This document shows, in pieces, positions 8,233 to 16,051 of a stretch of DNA of 64,000 nt; positions within the stretch are counted from its first letter, which is position 1; every line of letters begins with the position of its first letter. The position numbers were made by a program, and so were the translations under genes. This DNA is from Meiothermus rufus DSM 22234 (GTDB lineage: Bacteria; Deinococcota; Deinococci; Deinococcales; Thermaceae). The stretch spans positions 1 to 64,000 of the forward strand of contig NZ_KE384016.1 of assembly GCF_000423425.1 (NCBI RefSeq). The letters are read 5' to 3'. The notes under the pieces were generated by a model. The model saw only the letters and a program-made list of their open reading frames with translations. It had not been told where the DNA came from and did no database searches.

Positions 8233-8262
8233 TTGACCGCCGGGGGCCTTTGTGGTTATGTA
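8233..8262 (+). promoter_or_regulatory. Promoter of the hypothetical gene at 8280
   Basis: TTGACC (8233-8238), 18-nt spacer, TATGTA (8257-8262); predicted mRNA start is about 10 nt before the ATG. A weak GC-rich hairpin (about 8218-8245) overlaps the -35 and could be the end of ppa. Confidence 0.5.
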
Positions 8263-8279
8263 GTCAAAACGAGCTTTGT

Positions 8280-8711
8280 ATGGCCCTGCAGCAGCGAATC
8301 GAATCCTTACTGAAAGCCCTGGGGGTGCCCGATCTCAACGTGGAAGTACCCCAGGTAAGCGACGAGGAGGCTTTCCTCGAGGCGTTGGAGGCCGCCATCT
8401 GCAGCTTCATTGAGGATGGCGAGGACGACCAAAGCCCCCGGAGCCTGATCGAAGCCGACCCTTCGGCCTACGACCTTTCCGATGAGCCTGACAGCGAAGA
8501 GCTGCAAAACGCGGTCAAGGATTTCATGAATGCCGGGGATTCGCAGCTTTCCCTCATCACCCCCGAAAGCCCCATCCAGCCCGATGGAGGGGAAGACCCA
8601 CGGAAGTGCTGGGTGTTTCTCTTGGAGATGCCCAGCCTTTCTGAGCACCGCTGGTGGGCCGTTGTGGACAAAAACGGTCGCAACGAGACCTACAACTACG
8701 GGGTTGTCTAG
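8280..8711 (+). CDS. Hypothetical acidic protein
   Basis: A 143-residue soluble protein that I do not recognise. It is strongly acidic in the middle ([26 protein letters not shown]) and ends with an aromatic segment ([11 protein letters not shown] ... [11 protein letters not shown]). No signal peptide or membrane segment. ATG 8280 is preferred to the frame-open codon at 8250 because it fits the promoter at 8233-8262. It is monocistronic and its stop overlaps the convergent moaA stop by 4 nt. Confidence 0.65.
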   Translation: MALQQRIESLLKALGVPDLNVEVPQVSDEEAFLEALEAAICSFIEDGEDDQSPRSLIEADPSAYDLSDEPDSEELQNAVKDFMNAGDSQLSLITPESPIQPDGGEDPRKCWVFLLEMPSLSEHRWWAVVDKNGRNETYNYGVV

Positions 8712-9697
8712 CCCCCAATCCCCACCATGACCCGCTGGCGCAGGGTGGGCAAGGTGTTGCCAAAGGCAGGTTTGCGCTGGGTGGCCAGCAGGATGGCATC
8801 TACCAGAGCCTCGACTGGGTTAGGGGCGGCAAAAGCCCAGGCGATGTCCATTTCCAGCTCGGTGAGCAAACAGGGGCGGATCTTCTTGTCGGCGGTCAGG
8901 CGCAGGCGGGAACACTTGGAGCAGAAAGGCTCGGCTACCGGGTTGATGAAGCCGATGCGACCAACCGCCCCAGGAATGCGGTAGACCCGGGCAGGGGCGG
9001 TGGGGTCGTGGGCTATTTGTTCCAGGGGGCCAAAGTGGGCCTCGATGCGGGCCTTGGTCTCGGCACCGGGGATGAAGCGCTGCTGGTAGAGTTCAGGGTT
9101 GGAGTTGTCGAGGTGCATGTACTCCAGAAAGCGCACCTCGAGGGGCTTGTCCAAGGAAAGCGCGGCCAGTGGGATTACCTCGCCATCGTTCATACCGCGG
9201 ATCATCACCGCGTTGATCTTCACTGGGTGCAGCCCCAGCTCCCAGGCCGTCTCGATAGCCTCCCAGACCTTTTTGACCTCACCACCCCGGGTCATGGCCC
9301 GGAACACCTCAGGTGTCACCGCGTCCATCGAGAGGTTGATCCGCCTCAGGCCAGCATCCACCAGCGCCTTGGCCTTGCGCTTGAACAGCAGGCCGTTGGT
9401 GGTGATGGCGATGTCGGGGATGCCCAGCTCCTTGGCAGCCGCGATCATCTCGGGGAGTTCCTTGCGCACCAAAGGTTCGCCGCCGGTAAAGCGCACCGAC
9501 TCGAGGCCCAGCATTTGCATGGCCTGCATGAAGCGGCGCACATCCTCCACCGAGAGCGTGCCGGGGGGCTCGCTTTGCTCCCAGCCCAGAGGGTGGCAGT
9601 ATAGGCAATGTAGGTTGCAGCGCGGTGTGACCGAGATGCGCAAGTCCTTGATGAGGCGTCCGTAGTTGTCGATGAGTTTCACAGCACTGCCCCCCAT
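8708..9697 (-). CDS. moaA: GTP 3',8-cyclase (molybdenum cofactor biosynthesis)
   Basis: A 329-residue radical SAM enzyme that makes 3',8-cyclo-GTP, the first step of molybdopterin synthesis. The N-terminal cluster motif is RCNLHCLYC (CX3CX2C) and the second cluster is CSKC with a distant C in IRPCL, both required by MoaA; FTGGEPL follows the first cluster. ATG 9697 lies 7 nt after the -10 TAGAAT, so it is taken as a leaderless start; ATG 9706 overlaps that box. The C-terminal GG tail of MoaA is present (VGIGG). The cofactor would serve the molybdopterin oxidoreductase at 38147-40189. Confidence 0.95.
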   Translation of the reverse strand: MGGSAVKLIDNYGRLIKDLRISVTPRCNLHCLYCHPLGWEQSEPPGTLSVEDVRRFMQAMQMLGLESVRFTGGEPLVRKELPEMIAAAKELGIPDIAITTNGLLFKRKAKALVDAGLRRINLSMDAVTPEVFRAMTRGGEVKKVWEAIETAWELGLHPVKINAVMIRGMNDGEVIPLAALSLDKPLEVRFLEYMHLDNSNPELYQQRFIPGAETKARIEAHFGPLEQIAHDPTAPARVYRIPGAVGRIGFINPVAEPFCSKCSRLRLTADKKIRPCLLTELEMDIAWAFAAPNPVEALVDAILLATQRKPAFGNTLPTLRQRVMVGIGG

Positions 9698-9704
9698 GTT
9701 GCAC

Positions 9705-9734
9705 ATTCTAGCAACACGGGTAGGCCAGGCTCAA
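9705..9734 (-). promoter_or_regulatory. Leaderless promoter of moaA
   Basis: On the minus strand TTGAGC (9734-9729), 18-nt spacer, TAGAAT (9710-9705), then 7 nt to the ATG at 9697. Confidence 0.65.
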
Positions 9735-9740
9735 GCCGGC

Positions 9741-9768
9741 TTACAAAGGCCCCTTAATGCGGTAGCCT
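9741..9768 (+). promoter_or_regulatory. Leaderless promoter of yjjX
   Basis: TTACAA (9741-9746), 16-nt spacer, TAGCCT (9763-9768), then 7 nt to the ATG at 9776. Confidence 0.55.
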
Positions 9769-9775
9769 GGGGCCT

Positions 9776-10300
9776 ATGGTAGTAGTGGGCAGCACCAATC
9801 CCGCCAAACTCGAGCCTGTGCGCCTGGTGTTCGCTGAGCTTTTCCCTGGGCTGGAGGTTCGGGGGGTAGCGGTAGCGAGCGGGGTGCGTGACCAGCCGGT
9901 GGGCTACGACGAGACCTTTTTGGGCGCGGAAAACCGGGCCAAAGCCGCGCTGGCCCAGCCGGGGGCCACCTGGGGGGTGGGCCTCGAGGCCGGGGTGGAG
10001 TTCAACGCCCATGGGAGCTGGCTTTTCAATGTGGCCGTGCTGCTGCGCGCCGATGGCCGTAGGGGTATAGCCCGGGGAGGCTCGGTACTGTTGCCGCCCG
10101 TGGTGGGCGAGCGGCTGCGCTTGGGCCAGGAGTTGGGGCTCGTCATGGATGAGCTGGTGGGCAAAAAAGACACCAAGAAGGGCCTTGGCGCAGTGGGTAT
10201 CCTGACCCTTTCCCGCATCGAGCGCCTTGAGTTCTGGCGCCACACCATAGAGTTGGCCCTGCCCCCCTTTTTGCGCCCGGAACTCTATCCACTAGAGTAG
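9776..10300 (+). CDS. yjjX: Inosine/xanthosine triphosphatase (DUF84)
   Basis: A 174-residue NTPase that removes non-canonical purine nucleotides. Family features: the N-terminal GSTNPAKLEPV (nucleotide loop), SGVRDQPVGYDET around residues 40-52, GAENRAKAA, GLEAGVE (about 69-75) and the late DELVGKKDTKKGLGAVGILT. Start is the ATG 7 nt downstream of a TANNNT box. Four nt separate it from the broken GNAT gene, which probably shares its transcript. Confidence 0.85.
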   Translation: MVVVGSTNPAKLEPVRLVFAELFPGLEVRGVAVASGVRDQPVGYDETFLGAENRAKAALAQPGATWGVGLEAGVEFNAHGSWLFNVAVLLRADGRRGIARGGSVLLPPVVGERLRLGQELGLVMDELVGKKDTKKGLGAVGILTLSRIERLEFWRHTIELALPPFLRPELYPLE

Positions 10301-10303
10301 AAA

Positions 10304-10747
10304 ATGGAGTGGCAAAAAGGCCCCTACACCATTAGCACCGATTTTTCCCGCTTCGACCTGGCCCGGGTACACCATTACCTGGCCCACCAAGCCTACTAGT
10401 CGCCAGGGATTCCGTTTGAGGTGGTCGCGCGGGCTTTCCAGAACTCGCTGGCCTTTGGCCTTTACCAGGGCAAAGAACAAGTAGGCTGGGTCCGGGTCAT
10501 CACCGACCGGGCCACCTTTGCCTACCTGGCCGATGTGTACGTGCTGGAGGCCCATCGGGGTGCTGGGCTGGGCCAGTGGCTGATGGAGGTTATCCTGTCC
10601 TACCCGGAGCTACAGGGCCTGCGCCGCTGGATGCTGGCTACCCGCGATGCGCACGAGTTCTATGCCCGCTACGGGTTCAGGCCCCTGGCCGCCCCTGAGC
10701 GCTTCATGGAACGGCATTTCCCCGACGCCTACAAAAAATCGGTATGA
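10304..10747 (+). pseudogene. GNAT N-acetyltransferase interrupted by an in-frame amber codon
   Basis: From ATG 10304 the frame encodes MEWQKGPYTIS and reaches LAHQAY, stops at TAG (10397-10399), then continues in the same frame as SPGIPFEVVARAFQNS to 10747. The downstream part has the acetyl-CoA loop HRGAGLGQWL and the FYARYGF segment of GNAT enzymes. In this subfamily the sequence is normally AYWSPGIP, so the amber codon sits exactly where TGG is expected. The intact product would be about 147 residues. A shorter protein could start at GTG 10421 but would lack the first two strands. Substrate unknown. Confidence 0.8.
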
Positions 10748-10768
10748 TGACTGGCTAGAGGTTGGTCG

Positions 10769-11578
10769 ATGATTGTTGTAAAGGTAGGCGGTTCGGAAGG
10801 CATCAACTACGAGGCGGTGGCCAAGGATGCGGCAGCTTTATGGAAAGCGGGCCAGAGACTTGTCCTGGTGCACGGCGGCAGCAGCGAGACCAACAAAATC
10901 GCCGAGGCCCTGGGCCACCCGCCGCAATTCCTGACCCACCCCGGCGGCCTGACCAGCCGCCTCACCGACCGCAAGACCCTGGAAATCTTCGAGATGGTCT
11001 ACTGCGGCCTGGTCAATAAGCGCATCGTGGAGCTTTTGCAAAAGGAGGGTGTGAACGCGGTGGGCTTGAGCGGGCTGGATGGGCGCATCTTCGAGGGCAG
11101 GCGCAAAGAGGCGGTCAAGTACCTCGAGAACGGCAAAATCAAAATCCACCGCGGCGACTACACCGGCTCGGTGGAAAAGGTGAATACGGCTTTACTGAGC
11201 CTGCTTCTGGAGGCGGGGTATCTACCGGTGCTGACCCCCCCGGCGGTGTCCTACCAGGGCGAGGCCATCAATACCGATGGCGACACCGCTGCCGCCTTGC
11301 TAGCCCAGGCCATGCGGGCCGAGGCCTTGTTGCTCCTGTCCAACGTTCCCGGGCTTTTGGCCAACTTCCCCGATGAGTCGAGCCTAATCAAGGAGATTCC
11401 CGCTGCCCGGGTCAGCGACCCCCAGTACATGAGCGTGGCCCAGGGCCGGATGAAGAAAAAGGTACTGGGCGCGGTGGAAGCGGTGCAGGGTGGGGTAGGC
11501 CGGGTGGTGTTCGGCGACGCGCGGATAGAGCGGCCCATCTCAGCGGCGCTGGCCGGCGCGGGAACGGTGGTGCGCTGA
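10769..11578 (+). CDS. lysZ: [LysW]-aminoadipate/[LysW]-glutamate kinase
   Basis: A 269-residue amino acid kinase of the acetylglutamate kinase fold. It phosphorylates the side-chain carboxylate of alpha-aminoadipate carried on LysW in the Thermus lysine pathway. Motifs: VVKVGGS (residues 3-9), VHGGSSETN, the GGLTSRLTD segment and NTDGDTAAALLA near 170, which separates LysZ from ordinary ArgB by its short N terminus. GAGG precedes the ATG. The partner lysK is at 30222-31301; lysW is not in the window. Confidence 0.92.
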   Translation: MIVVKVGGSEGINYEAVAKDAAALWKAGQRLVLVHGGSSETNKIAEALGHPPQFLTHPGGLTSRLTDRKTLEIFEMVYCGLVNKRIVELLQKEGVNAVGLSGLDGRIFEGRRKEAVKYLENGKIKIHRGDYTGSVEKVNTALLSLLLEAGYLPVLTPPAVSYQGEAINTDGDTAAALLAQAMRAEALLLLSNVPGLLANFPDESSLIKEIPAARVSDPQYMSVAQGRMKKKVLGAVEAVQGGVGRVVFGDARIERPISAALAGAGTVVR

Positions 11579-11653
11579 AGCGGGAGTATCTCTATCGGAA
11601 CCACCTTTTGCCCGATTATTAAGCCCTTTTCCCTAGACATTTGCTACGACATA

Positions 11654-11659
11654 TAGTAT
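11654..11659 (+). promoter_or_regulatory. Possible -10 box of the nrd operon
   Basis: TAGTAT at 11654-11659 (overlapping TATAGT at 11652) precedes the palindrome and the B12 riboswitch. No good -35 is seen. Confidence 0.35.
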
Positions 11660-11670
11660 TGTTTTACGCG

Positions 11671-11691
11671 GTGTCCACAATATGTGGACAC
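11671..11691. promoter_or_regulatory. 21-bp palindrome between nrd promoter and riboswitch (possible NrdR box)
   Basis: GTGTCCAC (11671-11678), AATAT, GTGGACAC (11684-11691): perfect 8-bp arms. The core CACAATATGT resembles the NrdR box core; it could equally be a stable RNA hairpin at the 5' end of the leader. Confidence 0.4.
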
Positions 11692-11692
11692 A

Positions 11693-11870
11693 CAAGCGGG
11701 TGACAGGGGAAGTGCGGTGCGAATCCGCGGCTGTCGCGCAACGGTGATGGGGCATTAGGCCCACAAGCCCGAATGCCTGCCCTGGCTTGAATCCCTAGCC
11801 CTCGCGTCAAGGGCGGAAAGGATGGTTTCGGTGAAGAAACATTCCCTACAACCAGGTGCCTCCTAAATAA
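11693..11870 (+). ncRNA. Cobalamin riboswitch upstream of nrdI-nrdE-nrdF
   Basis: The conserved B12 aptamer signs are present in order: GGGGAAGTGCGGTGCGAATC (about 11716-11735), GCGCAACGGTGATG, and the B12 box AGCCCGAATGCCTGCC (about 11766-11781). A hairpin just before the nrdI ATG (ACCTG ... CAGGT, about 11889-11914) lies close to the AGAGG ribosome site and may be the expression platform, so control of translation is likely. B12 binding would switch off this B12-independent reductase. Boundaries are approximate. Confidence 0.9.
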
Positions 11871-11924
11871 AAGGGCTTTTTGCGAGAACCTGTGGGCCCA
11901 TAGGGCCGCAGGTACAGAGGCTTT

Positions 11925-12287
11925 ATGTTGATTGCCTACGCTTCCAAAACCGGTAATGTGGCCCGCTTCGTCGCAAAGCTGGGCTACCCTACCCTGCGCA
12001 TTGAAAGTGGCCGGGAGAGGATCACACATCCTTGCGTCCTGGTGACCTACACCACCGGCTTCGGTCAGGTGCCCCCCGAGGTACGGGCCTTTGCCCAGGC
12101 CCACCGGAGGTTTATTCGTGGGGTGGCGGCCAGCGGCAACCGCAGCTGGGGGCCAAACTTTGCCCGCGCCGCCGATACCCTGAGCGAGCTGTTGGGCGTG
12201 CCGGTGCTGCTGAAGTTTGAGCTATCCGGCTGGCCCGAGGACACCGAGCGCTTCAGGCAAATTTTGTCGACCCTGGAGGAAAAATGA
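11925..12287 (+). CDS. nrdI: Class Ib ribonucleotide reductase flavodoxin NrdI
   Basis: A 120-residue flavodoxin-like protein that supplies oxidant to assemble the manganese-tyrosyl radical of NrdF. It starts LIAYASKTGNVARFV (the FMN phosphate loop), has LVTYTTGFGQVPPEV in the middle and the SGNRSWGPNFARAAD segment near residue 66-80, all typical of NrdI. First gene after the B12 riboswitch; its stop overlaps the nrdE start as ATGA, so translation is coupled. Confidence 0.93.
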   Translation: MLIAYASKTGNVARFVAKLGYPTLRIESGRERITHPCVLVTYTTGFGQVPPEVRAFAQAHRRFIRGVAASGNRSWGPNFARAADTLSELLGVPVLLKFELSGWPEDTERFRQILSTLEEK

Positions 12288-14380
12288 CGACCACAATCCC
12301 CAACTATCTAGAACTGAACAGCCAGCTCATCCGGCGCACCCCGGAGGGGTTCTTCGATCTGGGCAAGGACCAGGAAGCCATACGGGCCTTTGCCCAGGAG
12401 GTCACGTGCAAAAAGCGGGTCTTTCAGGACCCTATCCAGCGTCTGCGTACCCTCATCGCCGAGGGCTACTACGAGGACTTCTTCCGGCTTTATCGGGAAG
12501 AAGACCTGGCCGAAATCGTGGCCCTGGCCCATAGCTACCCCTTCGCCTTCCAGAGCTTCATGGCCATCTCCAAGTTCTACAAGGACTACGCCCTGAAAAG
12601 CGACGACAAGAAACACTACCTGGAGGACTACCCCGACCGGGTCGTGGCCGTGGCCCTGTATCTGGCCCAGGGCAATGTGAACCAGGCCAAAGCCTACGTG
12701 CGGGCCATGATGGAGCAGCGCTACCAGCCGGCCACGCCCACCTTTCTCAATGCGGGTCGGGCCCGGCGGGGCGAGCTGGTCTCCTGCTTTTTGCTCGAGC
12801 TGGACGACTCGCTCAACAGTATCGGCTACGGCCTCAACACCGCCATGCAGCTTTCCAAGATCGGGGGCGGGGTGGCCCTCAACCTTTCCAAGCTGCGGGC
12901 CCGGGGCGAACCCATCAAGGGGGTGGCCCACGCCGCCAAGGGCGTGGTGCCGGTGATGAAGCTCTTTGAGGACGCCTTCAACTACGCCGACCAGATGGGC
13001 CAGCGCAAGGGAGCCGGGGCAGTCTACCTCAACATCTTCCACTGGGATGTGGAGGAGTTTTTAGACACCAAGAAGATCAACGCCGACGAGAAAAGCCGCA
13101 TCCAGACCCTGGCTATAGGCCTTATCGTGCCGCAGAAGTTCTTCCAGCTGGCCGAGCGAGGGGAGGACTTCTATGTGTTTGCCCCCTACTCGGTGCGGAT
13201 GGCCTTCGGCCAGCACTTAGACGATATGGACCTCGACCGGATGTACGAGGCCCTGGTGGCCCACCCCGAGGTCAAGAAGCGGCCCATTAGCGCCCGGGGG
13301 ATGCTCACCCGGATCGCCCAGACCCAGTTCGAGTCGGGCTACCCTTACCTCATTTACAAGAGCAATGCCAACCGCAGCAATCCCCTCAAAGGGCTGGGCC
13401 AGATCAAGATGTCCAACCTGTGTACGGAGATCTTCCAGATTCAGACCACCTCGGTCATCAACGACCACGACGAACCCGACCAGATCGGCTACGACGTAAG
13501 CTGCAACCTGGGCTCGCTTAACATCGTCAACGTCATGGCGCAGAAGAACCTGGCGGAGAGTGTCTATACCGCCATGGACGCCCTTACCGCGGTGAGTGAT
13601 CTCTCCGACATTCGAAACGCCCCTGGGGTTCGGCGGGCCAACCGAGCCTTTCACTCGGTGGGGTTGGGGGCCATGAACCTGCACGGGTATCTGGCCAAGC
13701 ACTTCATCCGCTACGAGTCGGCGGAGGCCAGGGAGTTCGTCCGGGCTTTCTTCATGGCGGTGAACTACCACAGCCTCGAGCGCTCCATGCAGATCGCCCG
13801 CGAGCGGGGGCAGACTTTTGAGGGCTTCGAGAAAAGCGAGTACGCCGATGGGTGCTACTTCGAGAAGTACCTGGAAAACGACTACCGCCCCACCCGCCCT
13901 ACGGTGCAAGCCCTGTTTGAGGGTATCCCCCTCCCCGGCCCCACCGAGTGGGCCCGGCTCAAGGAGGAGGTGGCCCGGTACGGTCTTTACCACGCCTACC
14001 GCCTGGCCATAGCCCCCACCCAGAGCATCAGCTATGTACAGAACGCCACGCCCTCGATAGGGCCCATCGTGGATCTGATCGAGACCCGCACCTACGCCAA
14101 CAGCACCACGTACTACCCGATGCCCTATCTTTCCCCCGAGACGCTATTCTTCTACAAGTCGGCCTACCACATGGACATGTTCCGGGTCATCGACCTGGTG
14201 GCCGAGATTCAAGAACACGTAGACCAGGGCATCAGCACCGTGCTCTACGTGACCAGCGAGACCAGCACCCGCGAGCTGGCCCGGCTCTACGTCTACGCCG
14301 CCAAAAAGGGCCTGAAGTCGCTGTACTACACCCGCACCCGGAACCTGGGGGTGGAGGAGTGTCTGAGCTGCGCGGTTTAG
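12284..14380 (+). CDS. nrdE: Class Ib ribonucleoside-diphosphate reductase, alpha subunit
   Basis: A 698-residue NrdE that reduces ribonucleoside diphosphates. The active-site disulfide pair is C168 (LVSCFLLEL) and C407 (DVSCNLGSLN); the thiyl cysteine is C380 in NLCTEIF, which also supplies the Asn and Glu of the NXCXE motif. The C-terminal shuttle is CLSC at residues 694-697, matching NrdH-type donors. It has no N-terminal ATP-cone, as usual for NrdE; here that domain is carried instead by NrdF. It follows nrdI with a 4-nt overlap and nrdF starts 16 nt after it. Confidence 0.96.
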   Translation: MTTTIPNYLELNSQLIRRTPEGFFDLGKDQEAIRAFAQEVTCKKRVFQDPIQRLRTLIAEGYYEDFFRLYREEDLAEIVALAHSYPFAFQSFMAISKFYKDYALKSDDKKHYLEDYPDRVVAVALYLAQGNVNQAKAYVRAMMEQRYQPATPTFLNAGRARRGELVSCFLLELDDSLNSIGYGLNTAMQLSKIGGGVALNLSKLRARGEPIKGVAHAAKGVVPVMKLFEDAFNYADQMGQRKGAGAVYLNIFHWDVEEFLDTKKINADEKSRIQTLAIGLIVPQKFFQLAERGEDFYVFAPYSVRMAFGQHLDDMDLDRMYEALVAHPEVKKRPISARGMLTRIAQTQFESGYPYLIYKSNANRSNPLKGLGQIKMSNLCTEIFQIQTTSVINDHDEPDQIGYDVSCNLGSLNIVNVMAQKNLAESVYTAMDALTAVSDLSDIRNAPGVRRANRAFHSVGLGAMNLHGYLAKHFIRYESAEAREFVRAFFMAVNYHSLERSMQIARERGQTFEGFEKSEYADGCYFEKYLENDYRPTRPTVQALFEGIPLPGPTEWARLKEEVARYGLYHAYRLAIAPTQSISYVQNATPSIGPIVDLIETRTYANSTTYYPMPYLSPETLFFYKSAYHMDMFRVIDLVAEIQEHVDQGISTVLYVTSETSTRELARLYVYAAKKGLKSLYYTRTRNLGVEECLSCAV

Positions 14381-14396
14381 GCGAAAGGAGTTAGCG

Positions 14397-15677
14397 ATGC
14401 GGATGATCGAGCAAAGCGAGGTTTTGCCCGCAGTCAACTGGAACCAACCCGTCGATGCCTACACCAAGATGTTCTGGGATCAGAACGTGCGGCAGTTCTG
14501 GGTGGACGAGGAAATCCCCCTGGCCGACGACAAGCTGCCCTGGATGACCCTCTCGCCGGAGGAAAAGCGCACCTACGAGCACGTCCTGGGCGGGCTGACC
14601 CTGCTGGATACCCTGCAGGGTGGGGTGGGGATGCCCCTGCTGTCCCAGCACGTGGAGAACCCCCAGCGCAAAGCGGTGCTGGGCTTCATGGGGGCCATGG
14701 AGCATATGCACGCCAAGAGCTATAGCTCCATCTTCACCACGCTGTGCACGAAAGAGCGCATCCAGGAAATCTTTGACTGGGTGAACCGCCACCCCATTCT
14801 GCAACAAAAGTTGCGCGTGATTCGGCAGCATTACCTGGGGGTAAAGGACCCCCAAAGCCTCTACCTGGGTCTGGCGGCCAGCGTGCTGTTGGAGTCCTTT
14901 CTGTTCTACTCGGGATTTTTCTACCCCCTCCTGCTGGCCGGGGGTGGGCGGATGGTGAACGCAGGGGAGATCATCAACCTGATCATCCGCGATGAGGCCA
15001 TCCACGGCGTATACGTGGGCCTTCTGGCCCAGGAGGTGGCCGCATCGTTGCCCGAGGGCGCGCAGCAAGCGGTCCGCCGGGAACTCCTCGCCCTGGTGGA
15101 AGCGCTGTACCGCCTCGAGGAGGCCTACACCCGGGAGTTATACCGGCCTTTGGGGCTGGAGGAAGCGGTGCTGGCCTTTGTGCGCTATAACGCGGATAAA
15201 GCCCTGATGAACCTGGGGGAGTCCCCCTACTTCCGCACCCGGGAAGAGGAGGTGAGCCCGGTGGTTCTGGCCGGGCTCTCCACCAAGACCAAAAACCACG
15301 ACTTCTTCTCCACCAAGGGCAACGGTTACGTCAAGGCCATCCGGGTAGAACCCCTTTCCGACGAAGACTTCCGCTTCGAGGAAAGGCCCGATTGCCAGCC
15401 AGTTATCAAGCGGGAGGGGCGGATCGTACCCTTCGACGAGCTAAGGATCGTGCGGGCCATCGAAAAGGCCGAGGCTGCGGTGGGCCAGCCCATCCCCTAT
15501 GAGGATATCCAGCGGGCCATCGTAGAACCCATCAAGGCCCTGGCCCGCACCCGCAGCCTGGCTATTGAAGAGATCCAGGATCGGGTAGAGGAGGGCCTGA
15601 TGCGGCTAGCCCCGGCCGTGGCCAAAGCCTACATCCTTTACCGGGAGGAACGGCGCAAGGAACGGGGGGGCTTGTGA
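14397..15677 (+). CDS. nrdF: Class Ib ribonucleotide reductase beta subunit with C-terminal ATP-cone
   Basis: A 426-residue protein, about 100 longer than a normal NrdF. The metal ligands are all present: D71, E102, H105, E166, E200, H203, with the radical tyrosine Y109 in HAKSYSS. Residues 290-327 match the usual NrdF end (NHDFFSTKGNGYVK, then an acidic LSDEDFRF that corresponds to the tail which docks on NrdE). After this tail, residues 333-426 form an ATP-cone: VIKREGRIVPFDELRIVRAI and a helical region ending YILYREERR. ATP-cones set activity according to dATP/ATP. Having it after the docking tail of beta is unusual. AGGAG precedes the ATG. Confidence 0.93.
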   Translation: MRMIEQSEVLPAVNWNQPVDAYTKMFWDQNVRQFWVDEEIPLADDKLPWMTLSPEEKRTYEHVLGGLTLLDTLQGGVGMPLLSQHVENPQRKAVLGFMGAMEHMHAKSYSSIFTTLCTKERIQEIFDWVNRHPILQQKLRVIRQHYLGVKDPQSLYLGLAASVLLESFLFYSGFFYPLLLAGGGRMVNAGEIINLIIRDEAIHGVYVGLLAQEVAASLPEGAQQAVRRELLALVEALYRLEEAYTRELYRPLGLEEAVLAFVRYNADKALMNLGESPYFRTREEEVSPVVLAGLSTKTKNHDFFSTKGNGYVKAIRVEPLSDEDFRFEERPDCQPVIKREGRIVPFDELRIVRAIEKAEAAVGQPIPYEDIQRAIVEPIKALARTRSLAIEEIQDRVEEGLMRLAPAVAKAYILYREERRKERGGL

Positions 15678-16051
15678 GTGGGCAAACCCATACGGTGCAC
15701 CTGGTGCGGCCAGGCGACTGCAATCACTACGGCAGCCTGTTTGGTGGAACGGCTATGGCCTGGATGGACGAGGCGGCTTTTGTGGCAGCCACCCGGCACG
15801 CCCGGGCCAAGGTGGTGACGGTGCATAGCGACGCCATTGATTTTCGCCACCCGGTGCCGCAAGGCTCGATAGTGGAGCTGGTGGCCTGGGTTAAGCGAAC
15901 GGGCCGCAGCTCGATGTACCTCGAGGTCGAGATGTGGGTTGAGCCCACCGACCGCGAGGAGCGTACCCTGGCCTGCCGGGCGGGCTTCGTGATGGTGGCT
16001 TTGGGGCCGGATGGCCGCCCCATGCCGGTGCCCCCAGTACAATCCGAATGA
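15674..16051 (+). CDS. Acyl-CoA thioesterase (hotdog fold)
   Basis: A 125-residue single-hotdog protein of the YciA/BFIT group that hydrolyses acyl-CoA. The signature is HYGSLFGGTAMAWMDEAAF (about residues 18-36), with catalytic Asn/Asp expected in NHYG and MDEAA, then VTVHSDAIDFRHPV. GTG start at 15674 overlaps the nrdF stop (GTGA), so it is translationally coupled to the nrd operon, although no functional link to nucleotide reduction is obvious. Its stop overlaps the next ATG as ATGA. Confidence 0.85.
   Translation: MSGQTHTVHLVRPGDCNHYGSLFGGTAMAWMDEAAFVAATRHARAKVVTVHSDAIDFRHPVPQGSIVELVAWVKRTGRSSMYLEVEMWVEPTDREERTLACRAGFVMVALGPDGRPMPVPPVQSE

Noticed and set aside
8218-8245. Strong terminator after ppa
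   Set aside because: The hairpin is imperfect and has no T-run; it overlaps a good -35 box.
5043-10399. Recoding of TAG (for example as pyrrolysine or tryptophan)
   Set aside because: TAG ends many intact genes here (for example pspA, priA, nrdE), and another interrupted gene uses TAA.
14600-14660. Frameshift making the NrdF extension an artefact
   Set aside because: The frame is open and conserved in style from the core through the cone; the domain has its own recognisable start.
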